NCBI RefSeq assembly: GCF_030272615.1
Contig: NC_081415.1
Coordinates: 232,755,303 to 232,819,302, forward strand
Direction of reading: 5' to 3'
DNA from: Cryptomeria japonica
Lineage: Eukaryota; Streptophyta; Pinopsida; Cupressales; Cupressaceae
Length of the DNA stretch: 64,000 nucleotides
The position numbers were made by a program, and so were the translations under genes. Position 1 is the stretch's first letter. Each line of letters begins with the position of its first letter. Shown piece by piece: positions 10,736 to 21,313 of this stretch. The notes beneath the pieces are model-generated. The model was given only the letters and a program-made list of their open reading frames with translations, was not told where the DNA came from and did no database searches.

Positions 10736-11677
10736 GCATTGCATTCAAGGCAAGATGTACTTATTATTAAGTTATGCCGAGGAAAATAATAGTTGCCAAG
10801 CCATTATTTTTACCCTTGGTGATCAATGAGGACAATAATGCTTAATATTGTAGGGGCTAAGATGGGCAAGAATTTTGGAGTTTTGAATTAGTCAGGAATG
10901 TTGACAGGATACTTGATTATGATGGACAAGTGAACAAGTATCAATTATTATTTGTTGTTGAACTTCAATATTAGTTTGTACATAGGGATCTACTCCTTGA
11001 TATCATTAGATTGAACTTTGAAGTGGAAGATAAAGCAAACATTTCTAGTTTGAGATTTCAGTAGGGGCCTTGAAAGAGGTCAGACCTTCCATTGTTGTGT
11101 AGGGCATCAAAAACATTGTCACTATTTGTTTCTCTAGAATCTCTAAATTTAGATATAGGGGCAAATTTGAACTCCTCTATTTGCATGCACTTATTAATGT
11201 AATGAATTGCATCTGAAAGATTTTTAATGAATCTTTACAATATTTAAATTACAAGGGATGTGATATTCATTAACAATCACCATAATTGCATAGCAATTGA
11301 TTGGATGCAAACATAGAAAAATTGATTGGTAATGATCTGACTATGTGGGTGCAATCAAAGAAGAAGTTCGGAAAACAAATGTAGTTATCTTGAAAGATGA
11401 TTTGGTGGGCTAAATGCAAGTACATTGTTTTATGCACAACTCCAAATGATGATATGAATCACTATGTCGATAGAGATTCCCCTAGCATTGGGGAAATTTC
11501 TAAAGTGATTGAGAACATGATTAAAAAACTAAAATCTTTTAAATTGTTATTTTTAATATGAGATAAAAACAAATGTCATTGTATAGAAGATTTGGAGAAG
11601 GATAAGTATCACTTTATTTATGCACTCAAATGCAAAATTATATATGGCTAGATATAGGGGAATGTTTCCCATAGGGG

Positions 11678-11792
11678 ATTCGAGGGCTCAAGAATGTTGA
11701 TGAGTCAAGGATTGAAGGTTTAAGAACACCTATGATTCGAGAGCTCAAGAATGTTGATGAGTCAAGGATTGAAGGTTCAAGAATACCATCTA
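11678..11792 (+). repeat. 58-bp tandem duplication
   Basis: GATTCGAG-GCTCAAGAATGTTGATGAGTCAAGGATTGAAGGTT occurs twice head to tail with a few differences. The rest of 10736-12450 is AT-rich with no coding region seen. Confidence 0.8.
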
Positions 11793-12524
11793 AAAAATAT
11801 GATTCTCTAGAGATTCAAAGGAAATGTAGCAGTTGATTCTACATTTTGTTGAATTTGATCAATAGTTCCTATCGAGGGTTGGTTTGACACATGCAAGTCA
11901 AGTAGAACAAAGATCATTCTACTTCTCTTGAAAAGATGATTGATCCTAGAAATCATTCACCTCCAAGGTCTTGTATGCAAGGGCATGGTAGGGTTGGAAC
12001 AACTTAGTGCTCTATGTGATTTGTTTGTTTAAGGGGCCTATGCTGGTAAATAAATCAAAGCTTGACAATTCATGCCTCCAATATGTTAAATCTGCTTTAT
12101 GGATGATAGATCTTTCAAGCTCTTATAGGAAATTTCTTCCAATCAAATCCTACTCTAATAGATTGTAAAATGGATAAAAGATTGTTAGGGTTTAGAGATT
12201 GAGAAATGAAGAACAAAAATAAACAACCAATGATGCATTTAGTTTTTAGTCTTAACTTTGGAAGATCTAGTGAAATTCAAATATCCTACAATGATGTGAT
12301 CAGTATTCTACTCTATCATAGACACTAGATGCAAGATTCTAATGAATTTTGCGAGAATTGAAAATTAATGCATAAGACCACTGTATAACATGCACAAATT
12401 TTACACGGTACCTCACAATTTTATGAGGAATGATATACTCTAAAGCACTTTGTAATGTCCCCTATTGGGACTTAACTCAATTTGCCCCAAATTCCCAATA
12501 GGGTTTGGTTTATACTCGGGAACG

Positions 12525-12935
12525 TAATGTCCCCTACTAGAAGTATGCTTGTTTTCCATAATTAAACATACTTTATCATACTTGTTATGCCTTAAATCAG
12601 ATTATTAAGCTAAAGAACAATTAGCTTTCATAATACAATTCATAGTTACTATATTGAAGCCCTAATCCTTACTTCTTTCCTCATCATCAACCCTAACGGA
12701 GGATGGGGAAAACTATTCTCCACAAATAGGCCCAAGGGTTTTAGGAACACCCATCCATACCACCTCTTGGGGCTCGCCTAAATTGGGAGGAAGTATAACC
12801 ACCTTTCCCTAACAAAAGCAACCTATCCTCATGAGTGGCAATAGAGAATGATTAAGGATTAGGCTCTGAGTATACTATTCTCTCATGTATTATGAATATA
12901 TATATGTAAACAATGAAATTAAGCATAATTATTAT
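12525..12935 (-). repeat. Right arm of the large inverted repeat
   Basis: This is the inverted partner of 10190-10735. Just outside it, TGTAATGTCCCCTATTGGG (about 12451) and CGTAATGTCCCCTACTAG (about 12525) form a doubled LTR-end-like motif. Its reverse complement CTAGTAGGGGACATT closes the left arm. Confidence 0.75.
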
Positions 12936-13742
12936 ATAAATCTGATTAACAAAGATAAATCTTATTATTTTTGCTATATGCTATATGTCACAGGCTACAA
13001 CATTCGCCGAATTTCAAGTAAGAAATTTGAAATCTAACAAACTTCATAAAAATAATAAAAATTCTTTTAAGTTTGCCCAAATTCGTATTGAGAATGCCCT
13101 AAAGTTTGTTTATTATAAAATATTTTTAAAATGCAGTGATTATTCAAAACCCAGGGCAACGTTTCCAGAATAACGATCAAATGACAATAGCTCCTATATG
13201 AACCATCGGGGAGATCATGGCGAGGAGGTTAGGACATAACAAAATGGGTGAACTTGAGGTGTTGCGAAACACTGGGATGTATTGGATTCTTGGCATGTAC
13301 AACCGTTGAACCCCTCGATTCAGTATTCGCAACCAGGTCTTCCCGTCGCTGAGCAGGTCTTCTCGTTCGCTGACTAAAACCCACGCTATTAAAAGGCGGC
13401 TATTAATATATTCTAACTATTGAATATATTTTATTTGTTTGTATTTGTAGGTCTTCTTTGGCGTTTTTATTTCATTTTGTCCTACTATAGGAATTAACGC
13501 GAATGGGTGGCGGTTAAAATGCGGGCCAATTTTCTATTTATTATAAAATTTAACATATTAAAACGTATAAATATTGTTTTATTTGTTTCGTTTTTTTCTT
13601 CTTTAATATATTAATGTTATAGATTAAAATTTAGTATTTTAAAATCTATTTTTTAGATTTTTTATTTTATATATATATATATATAATATAAAAGTTAATA
13701 AATTAAAGTTTATTTATTTTAGTAATTTTATATAATTATTTA
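12936..13742. other. No gene seen
   Basis: AT-rich spacer with a TA-dinucleotide run at about 13665-13690. A short open frame at 12985-13173 has no recognisable motif and is not called. Confidence 0.4.
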
Positions 13743-14226
13743 TGTTGAGCATATTTAGCTAATAGTTGCTTTTTACAACTAGTTATGCTTTTTTGGTTAA
13801 GTTCACTTAGGGGTGCTTATTTTAGTTGTGCACCTAGTTTAATTTTATGCATCTAGTTTAGCAAGAGTTGAGGTTTTTTTTTTGATCGGTAACAGGTTAA
13901 TATTTGTATTGCTTGAAAGGAGAAATACATGCCTTCAGCTGCTCTGCAGCGTTCCACTATCTTAAGACTATATGGGCTCTCACCCCTACAAAATCAAAAT
14001 GAGGCCCGAGACAAAAACCACACCAGCTATGCCTACCACTAAGGTTACTTTCCTTACAACAAGGAAAAACCACCCACAAAACCGACGGCCAACTCAGGAA
14101 ACCAACCTACCGAAACTCATGACTGGGTCCTGCATTGGGTTGCACCATCGCAACACTTGTCGTGGTTCTCGGCCGTCCTCATCGCAACTCACTGCGTTCC
14201 ACGATCTTCGCACTCCTTAGTGGGAT

Positions 14227-14892
14227 TTAGTGACGCACCAACGGCTGCCCATCTTCACCAATTGGAGCCTGCGACTTCATCGGGGTTTTCTTGCCGCGCA
14301 GTTTCACCTGCTCCGTCGGTCCCATCTTCCGCACAAAGTCCAACAGATCTCGCCATCCTTTCCTTGCATCCTCCAACTGGGTTTCAACCGGGCAAGAGGC
14401 CGACCACACCACCAGAGGTTGCACTGCATCATTCCGCCCGCCTAAGTGCCTCCACGACCCTTGCTCCATTCTCAAACCCACACCAATCTCCGCACGTTCC
14501 ACCACCTCCGCCAGGCCACCCGACCATTTTGGTCTCAGCACTAGAGACGCCACCCACAACACATCCTCCCTTGAACTTCCCGCCATCAATGCCAGTGCCA
14601 CAAATAGGGACGATACGTCCAAATTTGTTCGCGGGCGACAGTCAATGTCTAGGAATTCGTCCCCAAACATCAAGCGAACAGCCATCCAAAATTCTTCCTC
14701 ATCCACCCTAAAAACATTCTTTAGACGATGGCTTGAAATAGGGCCTCGAAAGGCAGGCATTTGACCCAGAGTGAGCAGCGAGAAGTTTGCTTCCATCGTT
14801 CCCTTGCCACACAGCCAAAACACAACGCTCGCAAGAGAAATTGCAATCCTTTGCGCAGTGCCAAAAAGAAAACGAGGACCATAATGACACAA
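14227..14892 (-). CDS. Unrecognised 221-aa ORF in the LINE 3' region
   Basis: An uninterrupted minus-strand frame lies downstream of the RNase H domain, within the same LINE insertion. It has hydrophobic helices early on (VDEEEFWMAVRLMFGDEFL, SLFVALALMAGSS) and a basic C-terminus; no known domain is recognised. Nearby sequence is full of stops, so the length is notable, but the region is GC-rich, which lengthens chance ORFs. It could be a third ORF at the 3' end of this LINE lineage, or chance. Confidence 0.3.
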   Translation of the reverse strand: MCHYGPRFLFGTAQRIAISLASVVFWLCGKGTMEANFSLLTLGQMPAFRGPISSHRLKNVFRVDEEEFWMAVRLMFGDEFLDIDCRPRTNLDVSSLFVALALMAGSSREDVLWVASLVLRPKWSGGLAEVVERAEIGVGLRMEQGSWRHLGGRNDAVQPLVVWSASCPVETQLEDARKGWRDLLDFVRKMGPTEQVKLRGKKTPMKSQAPIGEDGQPLVRH

Positions 14893-15131
14893 CTTGCTGC
14901 CACCCCATCCATTTATTACACCGCACGCACCACCTCACACCACACATCGCCAACAATCCAAAGTTTCATTCACTGTCATCATTGCACCTACACCGCCATT
15001 TCTCAACTTGCTGCCATTGCGGTGTAGTCAATCCACGTGAGCCATCCCCACCCCTCAACATGCATATCTAAAATGGTTCACGCATAGCTCATCACAACTT
15101 CTCGGGTTCCCCTTTCATACTCAAAGCACCT

Positions 15132-15622
15132 TCATACAAATTCTAAGGGATCCAAATCCCTTAAGTCTTCAAAGAAATTAAAATGTCTAGACAAGGAAGC
15201 ATTTGCACCTACGTTCGAGAGCACATCAATTTCTGCATTCCCTTCCCTTAGAACATGCGATACTTTAAAATCCTCGAACCCATTCAGGAGGTCATGTATT
15301 CTTCTAATATGTTTATCCAAGTGCCAAGCATCCATCCTACCCCTAGCAATGCCATTCACCACTATCTGGGAGTCCCCTTCAAGTTGTAGTTTTTTCACCT
15401 CCAATTTTTTGCCATAAGAATTGCTTCAATTGCCGCTTGACACTCAGCTTCATTGTTAGTGCCATCCACCAATCTCTTTGCTCCAAGTGCTAAAATACTA
15501 CCTTTCTCATCTCGAGCTATGACCCCTGCATCGGAGATCCCGGGATTCCCCTTGGATGCCCCATCAAAGTTGATCTTGATCCATCCCCTGTCTGGCGGTA
15601 TCCACACGACTTTTATCACCAT
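15132..15622 (-). pseudogene. LINE RNase H domain (RVT_3 type)
   Basis: The minus strand gives GWIKINFDGASKGNPG, then NNEAECQAAIEAILMAK, LEGDSQIVVNGIARG and HVLREGNAEIDVLSN, the landmarks of the plant LINE RNase H domain (catalytic D in NFDGA, E in NEAE, D in EGDSQ, and a late D in the NAEID block). The frame breaks in the A run at about 15403-15412, where one extra A separates ILMAK from LEVKKLQ. Without it the domain would read through from about 15622 to the stop at 15132. In an active LINE this domain degrades RNA in the RNA:DNA hybrid. Confidence 0.88.
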
Positions 15623-15889
15623 CCCTAGGAGGATAAGCCCTCAAAAGCCCATTAGCAGGCCTAGCAAGAGTTGAGCTTTATTTAGCTCCTCATGATGCTT
15701 GCACTTTAGTTCTCCTAAATTTAGCTCTGTGCTTTCTTTATAAGCACCTCATTGTACATTTGTAATTCATTCTGTAACTCTGTATTCTTTGCTTTTGAGT
15801 AATATAGCATTCATATGTGCAACTCTTGTTTGTTGAAGGTGTTTTTGTTTGCCATTTGATCTTGCAGGTCCGTGCTGCAAAATTCAACA

Positions 15890-15960
15890 TGGTATCAGAG
15901 TTTTGAAACTTCAACATGGTATCAGAGTTTTGAAAATTCAACATGGTATTAGAGCGTGGA
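15890..15960 (+). other. Triplicated primer-binding site
   Basis: TGGTATCAGAG, the copia PBS for initiator tRNA-Met, follows the LTR end directly. The block TTCAACATGGTATCAGAGTT is repeated at a 26-27 bp period three times; the third reads TGGTATTAGAGCG. A similar doubled block follows the right LTR at about 22008-22060. Confidence 0.85.
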
Positions 15961-16319
15961 TTCGGCAAGCCCCTTTTCAAGTTTTGGGGGTTTCTTTGAT
16001 CAAAAGCATTGCAAGGTTACATATTTGTGTTTTGTGGATTAGGAGGTGGGCAATTTTTTATCAATTTTGGAGCAAAATGGGCATAACGATTGCGTCTGCA
16101 ATGTCGAAAAACCCTAAGATTGACTGTCATTTCATCAAAATCTGAGCAGTTGGAATTTGGGGTTAGATTGGTTGACACATTTTTTGAGGCAAGTTCTGGG
16201 GGTAGCTGAAAAATATGGTTAGTTTGGGGCAAAAAGAAATATCACCATCGTGCTCAGGAGGCCCAAAAACCCTAAAATGGCCTGCCAATTTGTCGAAATC
16301 AGAGATCGGGGAATTCTTT

Positions 16320-16495
16320 GTAAATTTTTTATAGAAAGTTCATTTTCGAAAAGTTCCCGTTTTCAAGAAGTCTCTATTTTTGGAAATTTTCTATTTTGGC
16401 AAGTTTCTATTATGGGAACTTTCTATTTTTGTAAAGTTTCTATTTGTGGAAACTTGCTATTTTTGAAAAGTTGCTATTTTTGGATTTTCTTTTTA
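16320..16495 (+). repeat. Approximately 20-bp degenerate minisatellite
   Basis: About seven to eight imperfect units of the type GAAA-GTTTCTATTTTTG follow each other in the internal region of the LTR element. They are probably non-coding leader sequence. Confidence 0.7.
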
Positions 16496-16989
16496 ATTTT
16501 TCAGGTCCCTTCAAGCCTTCCAAGTCCTAAAAAGCAATCTTTAGTGTTCTGGTCATAACTTCATCATATGGAGTTGAAATTAGGCAAATGAGATATCTTT
16601 GGCAAGCTGGTTTAGAAGGCTATCCGATTTTGCAGGTTGTTTGATCAGATTTTGTACCAATATTCCGTACTAGGCCTCCAAAGTCAGCCTTTAGTTTCGC
16701 ACTTCCAGGGCCATATCTTGCACAAACGAACTCCATTTTTCGACTTCCACACATTGGTGAAAACCTCTCAATTCCCCCTATCTGTATCTTAGGTCTATTT
16801 TTCCAAATTGTGCTCCATGTACATTTTATTGAGAATTTTGTGTTTTCACTATATGCTCAATTACTTGGATAATTTGGCACTTGGGATGGATCTATTTGTT
16901 GGAGAGGGTTGCATTTGATGTGCTTTACATGTGCTGAGATTCTTGGGGTCTAATCATTTTATTCGAGTTATCATGGGTTTTTTTGTTCA

Positions 16990-17735
16990 CTGTTCTATGA
17001 TCAGCTTCGAAAGGGCAATTATGAGTCTTGGAAGAAGGGCATCTTGACACATCTTAGGTAGCCTGATTTTTTGCCCTATCTCTATGGACTTGTCCTTCAA
17101 CCATATTCAGAGAGGGGTAAGTATGCTTGGAGGATCATTAATGACCATGTTGTTGGAGTGATTGGTTCTAGTGTTGATCTTGACACTGTGTGCTTTGATT
17201 GACATTGAATGTCCCCACACACTTTGGACTCGCCTTTGGTAGATTTTTGGACACCCTCATCTCTCTCCATTTCCAGAGGATCTTGTAGTACATTGTGTCA
17301 TTCCCCTTGCTTGGGCAGATCGTATACCCTATGATCATGGTACTATTGAGATGTTGGAGTATATCACTAGTCTTTCATGTCCAGATGGATCTGAGGCTTG
17401 TCTCTTAGTTTTCACTCATACTGAGACTCCATCTCACTTATCTTCATCATCTTCTGTTGTTCTTGATCAAATTGGCATTGGCTCATGCATAGCCCACATT
17501 GATTTAGTGCAGCAAGACATTGTTCTTCCAGACACAACTACTTGGGACTTGCATCTTGCAAACATATCATCCTTCTTTGTTTATTCTCATATTGCAGATT
17601 TGGAGGATTATTTTGAGGAAATTCATCTCCTCTTTGCTGATAGCCACATCAGTTTTTGTCAGCTTATCTATGACCTATGGATCTTGTTCTTCATCGGATT
17701 TTTCAGAGTTCTGATTTTTCACATCCTACATTGAT
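16990..17735 (+). pseudogene. Decayed gag start and acidic domain
   Basis: Near 17015-17230 a frame reads YESWKKGILTHL, then LYGLVLQPYSERGKYAWRI, like the N-terminus of a copia gag. An open stretch at 17351-17734 follows. Its segment HIDLVQQDIVLPD...HIADLEDYFEEIHLLFAD aligns with the C-terminal part of the gag polyprotein at 57-58.6 kb (CDSMQQDIPCLLD...YIANLEDIIDDIHLLFDG). Integrase and RT are absent. The function of the LED-x-DIHLLF domain is unknown. Confidence 0.6.
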
Positions 17736-18261
17736 TGGACATGTAACTAATTGGTTTGTGGCATCATCATCTATCATGGACATAGCAACATTTGAATAGT
17801 TTCCAGAGGCGCATACAGTTTGGATTTGGATTCCTACATCTTTGAGTTTATGGGAGTGGCTTTTCATATCACTAGTGGATTGATTTCTTTTGAAGGGGAG
17901 AAATGTTGTTTGCAAGCAATGGATCATGGTTTGTCTTCAGGCATTCATCATTGGCACATGAGCTACTTCTTTATTGGGGGGATTCTTATCCTCATTTTCT
18001 CTCTCGTATGGGGGGGACATTCATTGTACTTCTATGACTGATTTTGTACTTGGGGGGACACTTGGAGTCCTTCATCTTAGTCACATATTTTACCTAATTT
18101 ATGTAGTGCATCTCTCGCTTTTGGAGGGATTTTTTCCAATGTGGTTTTTCTCCTTTTCTTTGCTTACAGAGACTTCATTGGTTTGTACATGGGTACATAA
18201 TCAAACTTGTTGGGACTCGTTTTTGCATTCGTGCATTTAGAATTTTTTTACTCACCCTAAG

Positions 18262-18278
18262 TTTCACTTAAGCGGGGG
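18262..18278 (+). other. Polypurine tract before right LTR
   Basis: CACTTAAGCGGGGG lies directly before the TGTTAGAGC LTR start. The same signal (CACTTAAGGGGAGGTTG) precedes the 3' LTR of the antisense element at 56.4-60.9 kb, tying the two into one family. Confidence 0.7.
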
Positions 18279-18834
18279 TGTTAGAGCATATTTAGCCATT
18301 AGTTGTTTTTTTACAACTAGTTATGCCTTTTTGCTTAAGTTCACTTACGAGTGCTTATATTAGTTTAGATTTATGCATCTAGTTTAGCTAGAGTTGAACT
18401 TTATTTAGCTCCTCATGCTTGCACTTTAGTTCTCCTAAATTTAGCTTTGTGCTTTCTCTATAAGCACCTCATTGTACAATTGTAATTCTGTATTCTTTGC
18501 TTTTGAGCTAAGTTGCCGGTTCGGGTTCGGGTTCGAAGAACCCGATACGCCGGTACGGCAAAATTTTGAAAAGGGGTTTGGGTTCGTTAGTACAAAAACA
18601 TGTAAATTTTTTATATATATATATATATTTTGATATTTGTAAAGCCTATAAGCATGAATTAAAATATGCATGTCACATAGCATCATATGAACAACAAAAC
18701 AAACATAAACTTGTAATCATAGCTTCATGATCATACCATAATTGATAATAGCATCATATACATCAAGTTTAATATCAAAATGACAAAATATTCAAGTATC
18801 ATTGTTTCAACTTTCAACAATATAAACTTAAAGT

Positions 18835-21313
18835 TTAATCATCAAATGGATCATCTAATTCTTCATCCTCCTCCTCCTCCTCCTCCTCCTCATTGACATT
18901 GACATTACATGAGCCAATGCCACTTGCACTTGCACTATAAGTTGGCTCAATTTCCGAGTCATCAAGTGTCAATGCAAGAAGCTGAGAAGCAGGAGCATCC
19001 AAATCAGTATGCTCTGGCTCTATATCCCACATCTTTGTTTCCCCTTGTGTGTAGTCATGTTGTTTGTGTGAAAGAAGACGTAGGTTGGAATGCACATATA
19101 CTAAATTCTCCGCTCTTTTTGATAGCAGCCTATTGCGCTTTACTGAGTGGATGAAAGAGTATGTGCTCCAATTTCTTTCTGAAGCAGATGAACTAGCAAC
19201 CTATGAAGACAAAGTAAACAGTTAAAGTTATACATTAATAAAAATAAAATTACTAGCAACCTATGAAGACAAAGTAAACTATAAATAAACTAAAACTTGT
19301 AAATTTAAAATTTTAATTAATTAAACTTACTTGTGATAAAACTTTTATAGCGAGGGGTTGTAGGTGTTGGAAGCATGTGCCATGGAAGTACCACCAGCTA
19401 TGAGCATCTTTCTTGGATCTATGACGAAGTGCATCAACACTTAGACCATTCCCATTTGCGAATTCTATGAACTCATTTGTAACAACATCTCGCGAATCAT
19501 CATCGGGATATAGTCTAAGAAATGCTGCCTTATACCCATCAGATACTTCTAGATCTCTCCATGGTGGAATCCTTCCTGGTTTATCAAGAAACTGATTGCT
19601 ATAGTACTTAGGTGTCAAGGCATAGGCAAGAAGGTGCAAAGGAGTGGTCATCTTATTCCACCTCTCTACAATAATTACTTCCAGTTCTTTGAAGAATTTT
19701 TCCTGAGGATCATTCTCTTTTTCATTTATAGTGACCTTTATTTTTTCAAGCATTGAATCAATGCCATCATAAATCTCACCTATGCAAGGCCTATCCATGT
19801 CTGTATAGCGAATCATGCTCATGATGGGCTCAGTGATACTTAGGAGATATGTAACAAGATCCCACCATTTCTCATTCAATATTCTATCCCTAATTTTTTC
19901 TGCCCTCTCAGTGCTACTTTGCTTCCATACAGTCCAATTGGTGCTGATCACCATATTGCATAGTGCCACTCTAACTTTCACAAGTCGTCTTAAGACGATT
20001 GTGTTTGATGCAAAACGGGTCTCAGCAACCTATAACACAAATTAATGCCAAACGATTAAAAAATAAAGCCAAACTTTAAAGAAGAATACACAATATAGCT
20101 TACACAATGATATTATTAACATTGAAAATTCAAAAAAATCAGAAAATGTAAAATTAAATTACTATTTCACTTACCTTCAATAGCTCCAAATTCGAATAGG
20201 TTCTAAAAATCCCTTGAGACATGTGGTAGTTTGTGATGAACATCTGGATGTCCTCAGCCTCTGCATACACATCTTTGATCCATTTTATTTTTTGCCCAAT
20301 CCTTTGTAGCATAAGATTGAGTGAATGTACCGCACAAGGTGTCCAAAAGATGTGATCATAGCGTTGCTCAACCAACAAACCAGCAGCTCTACAAATTTTT
20401 GCATTGTCTGTTATGACTTGGACAACATTGCGAGGTCCCACAGACTCAATGGCAGAGATGAGAATTTCTGCAATAAATTGGCCATCTTTTATTTGGCCCT
20501 CACAATCCACAGCTCTCAAAAACATTGCCCCTTTAGGGGACACCGCTATTAATTTGATCAAGGGACGGTTTTTAGCATCTTTCCACCCATCTGAAACAAT
20601 TGTTACACCTGTCTCAACCCATGAATCCCTTATGGGTTTCAATGCATCTTCAACCCTCTTCACCTCTTTCTCCAATAATGTTCCACGTACCTCTCATAAC
20701 TGGGGCCCTTATACCCTCTTGGTGCCTCATTAACACTTTTTATCATTTGCTTCCAATATGGGGAGCGAACAACATTGAATGACAACCCATTTGCATAAAT
20801 GCACCTTACTATATCTTGATCAGCATTGTCTCTACTCTCATTTTGGAATGCGGTTTCTGAAGACCCCTTTGTTCTTTTACGTGTCAAGGGTGGTTCACTT
20901 TGAGGTTCATTTGTGGCAAAGAAGGGGTGGTCTTCTACTACAATACTGGGATTAGAAGGGCCTTGCATTCCCCTTGTTTTCTTTGATGCGGTTTGGTTCA
21001 ATCTACGGGCTTCCCTCTCTTCTGCCGCCTCATGCTCCCTAATATATTTCATCACTATCTCATTTGGTATAGGTTTACCATTTTTTCCAGGGCATTTTTT
21101 GATGCCTCTTCCTTTTATTCCACACAAATGGCCTACCACCCGATAATATGAACTATTACGTTCAATATCACATCCATGGCATTTCCAACGGAATCCCCCA
21201 CCTCCCGGAAGTTGTTTTATAATGTCCACATATTTCCATAAGTGAGAATTTGGATCATTTCTTTGTTTTGCAATTATTTTTTCATTGCCAATGGAGGAAG
21301 ATGTAGATGCCAT
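18835..21313 (-). pseudogene. hAT transposase gene, three exons, one frameshift
   Basis: Exon 1 (21313-20175) holds a BED zinc finger (Cys45, Cys48, His62 and probably Cys74) and a DUF659 core with SDGWKD and ITDNAK, two likely catalytic Asp sites. Exon 2 (20029-19331) begins VAETRFASN and contains the hAT core helices. Exon 3 (19200-18835) holds the dimerisation motif SSSASERNWSTYSFIHS and ends in a Glu/Asp-rich tail. Introns use GTAAGT donors and AG acceptors. The exon lengths are 1139, 699 and 366 bp; adding one base to exon 1 makes all three whole codons (734 aa). A base is apparently missing at about 20688-20691, where SYER should lead into RGTLLEKEV. It acts in the nucleus, cutting and pasting the element. 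Confidence 0.9.
19196..19279 (-). repeat. Duplicated splice acceptor of the transposase
   Basis: ACTAGCAACCTATGAAGACAAAGTAAAC occurs at about 19193-19220 and again at about 19252-19279, a 59-bp tandem duplication. The copied part spans the AG acceptor of intron 2 and the first codons of exon 3, so the intron holds a decoy acceptor. Confidence 0.85.

Larger units (their letters stand above)
13873..15661 (-). mobile_element. 5'-truncated LINE fragment in the left LTR
   Basis: The insertion is flanked by a 14-bp TSD TAGCAAGAGTTGAG (13859-13872 and 15662-15675). It carries a short poly(A) tail, seen as the T run at 13874-13883, at its minus-strand 3' end. It starts just before the RNase H domain, so the 5' part, including all of the RT, is missing, as in normal LINE 5' truncation. 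About 1.25 kb follows the RNase H, unusually long for a 3' UTR. Confidence 0.9.
13743..15889 (+). repeat. Left LTR, split by a LINE fragment
   Basis: LTR sequence runs 13743-13872 and resumes at 15676-15889. The interruption is the antisense LINE at 13873-15661 plus one TSD copy. The reassembled LTR aligns with the right LTR, including TTTAGCTCCTCATG-GCTTGC, TATAAGCACCTCATTGTACA and GCCATTTGATCTTGCAGG. Confidence 0.88.

Noticed and set aside
14157-14764. Pro/Ser-rich plus-strand ORFs of 157-184 aa
   Set aside because: They are antisense to the LINE 3' region, overlap each other in different frames, and owe their length to GC-rich DNA.
17820-18240. Plus-strand hydrophobic ORFs as a membrane protein
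   Set aside because: They overlap in different frames within the conserved non-coding 3' part of the gag-only copia family; T/G-rich DNA makes them look hydrophobic.
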